DNA of 22,987 nucleotides. It comes from Flavobacteriaceae bacterium. GTDB lineage: Bacteria > Bacteroidota > Bacteroidia > Flavobacteriales > Flavobacteriaceae. The stretch is taken from positions 1-22,987 of the forward strand of contig JAURBD010000017.1 in the NCBI GenBank assembly GCA_030829155.1. Reading direction: 5' to 3'. Below the pieces are notes generated by a model. It did no database searches, was not told the DNA's origin, and was given only the letters and a program-made list of their open reading frames with translations. This document shows positions 22,058-22,987 of the stretch, piece after piece. Every line of letters begins with the position of its first letter. Position 1 is the stretch's first letter. Position numbers and translations under genes: made by a program.

Positions 22058-22987
22058 ATGCTAAAACAACAATTTCAATTAAAACTCTCACAGAAATTAT
22101 CTCCTCAGCAAATCCAGCTGATGAAGATGATTCAATTGACAACTTTAGATTTTGAACAACGTCTTCAAAATGAAATTGAAGAAAATCCAGCACTTGAAAC
22201 TGGAAAAGATAAAACAGATGAACTTTTAGATGATTTTCAAGATGATTTTGAAGACCATGAAACCATTGATGCTGGGGAAATCGATATTGATGCTTATTTA
22301 AGTGATGATGAAACACCTTCTTATAAGTTAACTACAAACAATTATAGCAACGATGACGAGGAAAAAACTATTCCTTTAACAGGAGGAATCGGTTTTCATC
22401 AATATTTAAAAGGTCAAATAAGTTCCTTAATTTTAACACCAGAGGAGGAGCAAATTGCTGAATTTTTGATTGGAAGTATCGATGATAGTGGTTATCTAAG
22501 AAGATCTTTGCAAGATATTTTAGATGATTTGGCTTTTACTCAAAACATTCTTGTTGAGGAAGAACAACTGGAATTAGTTCTAGAAAAAGTGCAATCTATG
22601 GAACCTGCTGGGGTTGGAGCACGATCACTACAAGAGTGTCTTTCTTTACAATTGAGTAAGAAACAACTCTCCGTTTCACAAATCATGGCCTCAAAAATTA
22701 TAAATGAAGCCTTTGAATTATTTTCTAAAAAACACTTTACAAAGCTGCAAGAAAAATTTGATGTTGATCAAGAATTATTAAAGCAAGGACTAAAAGAAAT
22801 AGAAAGATTGAACCCAAAACCTGGTGGAGCTTTGTCTGGAACTTTCCAGAACACACACATCGTTCCAGATTTTATCTTAACCGTTGATAACGGAATACTT
22901 AATGTGGTGTTGAATCGCCGTAATGCTCCTGAACTACATATTTCGTCTTCTTATAAAGAAATGATGAAAGGTTATCAAGCAGCACCC
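22058..22987 (+). CDS. rpoN: RNA polymerase sigma-54 factor, 3' part cut by window edge
   Basis: N-terminal 310 residues of sigma-54, which directs RNA polymerase to -24/-12 promoters and needs an AAA+ activator to open them. The activator-interacting domain is clear (about 1-48: LSQKLSPQQIQLMKMIQL, then LQNEIEENPALE). A strongly acidic linker (about 52-104) follows, then the core-binding domain from about 112, with HQYLKGQIS, a DDSGYL motif, MEPAGVGARSLQECL (181-195) and LNPKPGG. The helix-turn-helix and RpoN box lie beyond the window; the usual family length is near 480-490. The ATG at 22058 gives the standard family N-terminus. A TATATTTA (22028-22035) upstream is a degenerate -7 candidate. 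No sigma-54 activator gene is in the window. Confidence 0.96.
   Translation, partial: MLKQQFQLKLSQKLSPQQIQLMKMIQLTTLDFEQRLQNEIEENPALETGKDKTDELLDDFQDDFEDHETIDAGEIDIDAYLSDDETPSYKLTTNNYSNDDEEKTIPLTGGIGFHQYLKGQISSLILTPEEEQIAEFLIGSIDDSGYLRRSLQDILDDLAFTQNILVEEEQLELVLEKVQSMEPAGVGARSLQECLSLQLSKKQLSVSQIMASKIINEAFELFSKKHFTKLQEKFDVDQELLKQGLKEIERLNPKPGGALSGTFQNTHIVPDFILTVDNGILNVVLNRRNAPELHISSSYKEMMKGYQAAP

Noticed and set aside
22056..22316. Antisense reading frame of 86 codons inside rpoN
   Set aside because: It lies fully opposite the conserved sigma-54 N-terminus, is rich in His, Leu and Phe as a by-product of acidic and Gln-rich codons, and matches no family.
1..22987. Mobile element, phage, CRISPR, tRNA or rRNA
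   Set aside because: No transposase, integrase, capsid gene, repeat-spacer array, cloverleaf or ribosomal RNA sequence was seen; nearly all sequence is accounted for by housekeeping-type genes.

Overview
This window looks like ordinary core chromosome from a member of the Bacteroidota, most probably a marine-type Flavobacteriaceae. The DNA is AT-rich. Promoter-like boxes follow the Bacteroidota pattern (TTG about 19 bases upstream of TAnnTTTG), and clear Shine-Dalgarno sequences are not conspicuous. Several proteins are families largely confined to this phylum (DUF4296, DUF4271, DUF3098). The gene order also fits (pyrC beside a DUF4296 lipoprotein, DUF4271 beside hemD, ftsX-DUF3098-uppP-truB, asnS-rpoN). 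This placement rests on recalled family and gene-order knowledge, not on a database search. Genes are tightly packed: no gap exceeds about 160 bases, and no rRNA, tRNA, CRISPR array, insertion sequence or phage gene was seen.

Layout. 1-2465 (minus): an OmpR-type response regulator, its histidine kinase and trmB, which runs off the left edge. 2626-3609 (plus): a stand-alone LuxE-like adenylating enzyme. 3606-4901 (minus): tyrS. 4994-5983 (plus): an extended SDR epimerase/reductase. 5976-8399 (minus): an operon of a polyprenol-phosphate-mannose-synthase-like glycosyltransferase, pyrC and a small DUF4296 lipoprotein. 8495-9905 (plus): a DUF4271 membrane protein and hemD. 9907-10296 (minus): a DUF423 membrane protein. 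10422-10895 (plus): an Lrp/AsnC regulator with the best-formed promoter in the window. 10936-14024 (minus): leuS and a SemiSWEET sugar transporter. 14135-22987 (plus): ftsX, DUF3098, uppP, truB, then pyrH and frr, an MMPL/RND transporter, asnS, and rpoN, which is cut by the right edge.

Functions fall into translation and tRNA or rRNA modification (trmB, tyrS, leuS, asnS, truB, frr), pyrimidine supply (pyrC, pyrH), envelope construction and division (glycosyltransferase, ftsX, uppP, lipoprotein, RND transporter), haem synthesis (hemD) and regulation (two-component pair, Lrp, sigma-54). I found no obvious undescribed multi-gene system. The more interesting points are several near-leaderless promoter/start arrangements, four genes forced to use non-ATG starts, convergent genes that overlap at their stops, a Gln in place of the first metal-ligand His of the dihydroorotase, loss of the acidic pair in one half of the RND transporter, and conserved proteins of unknown function tied to known pathway genes.
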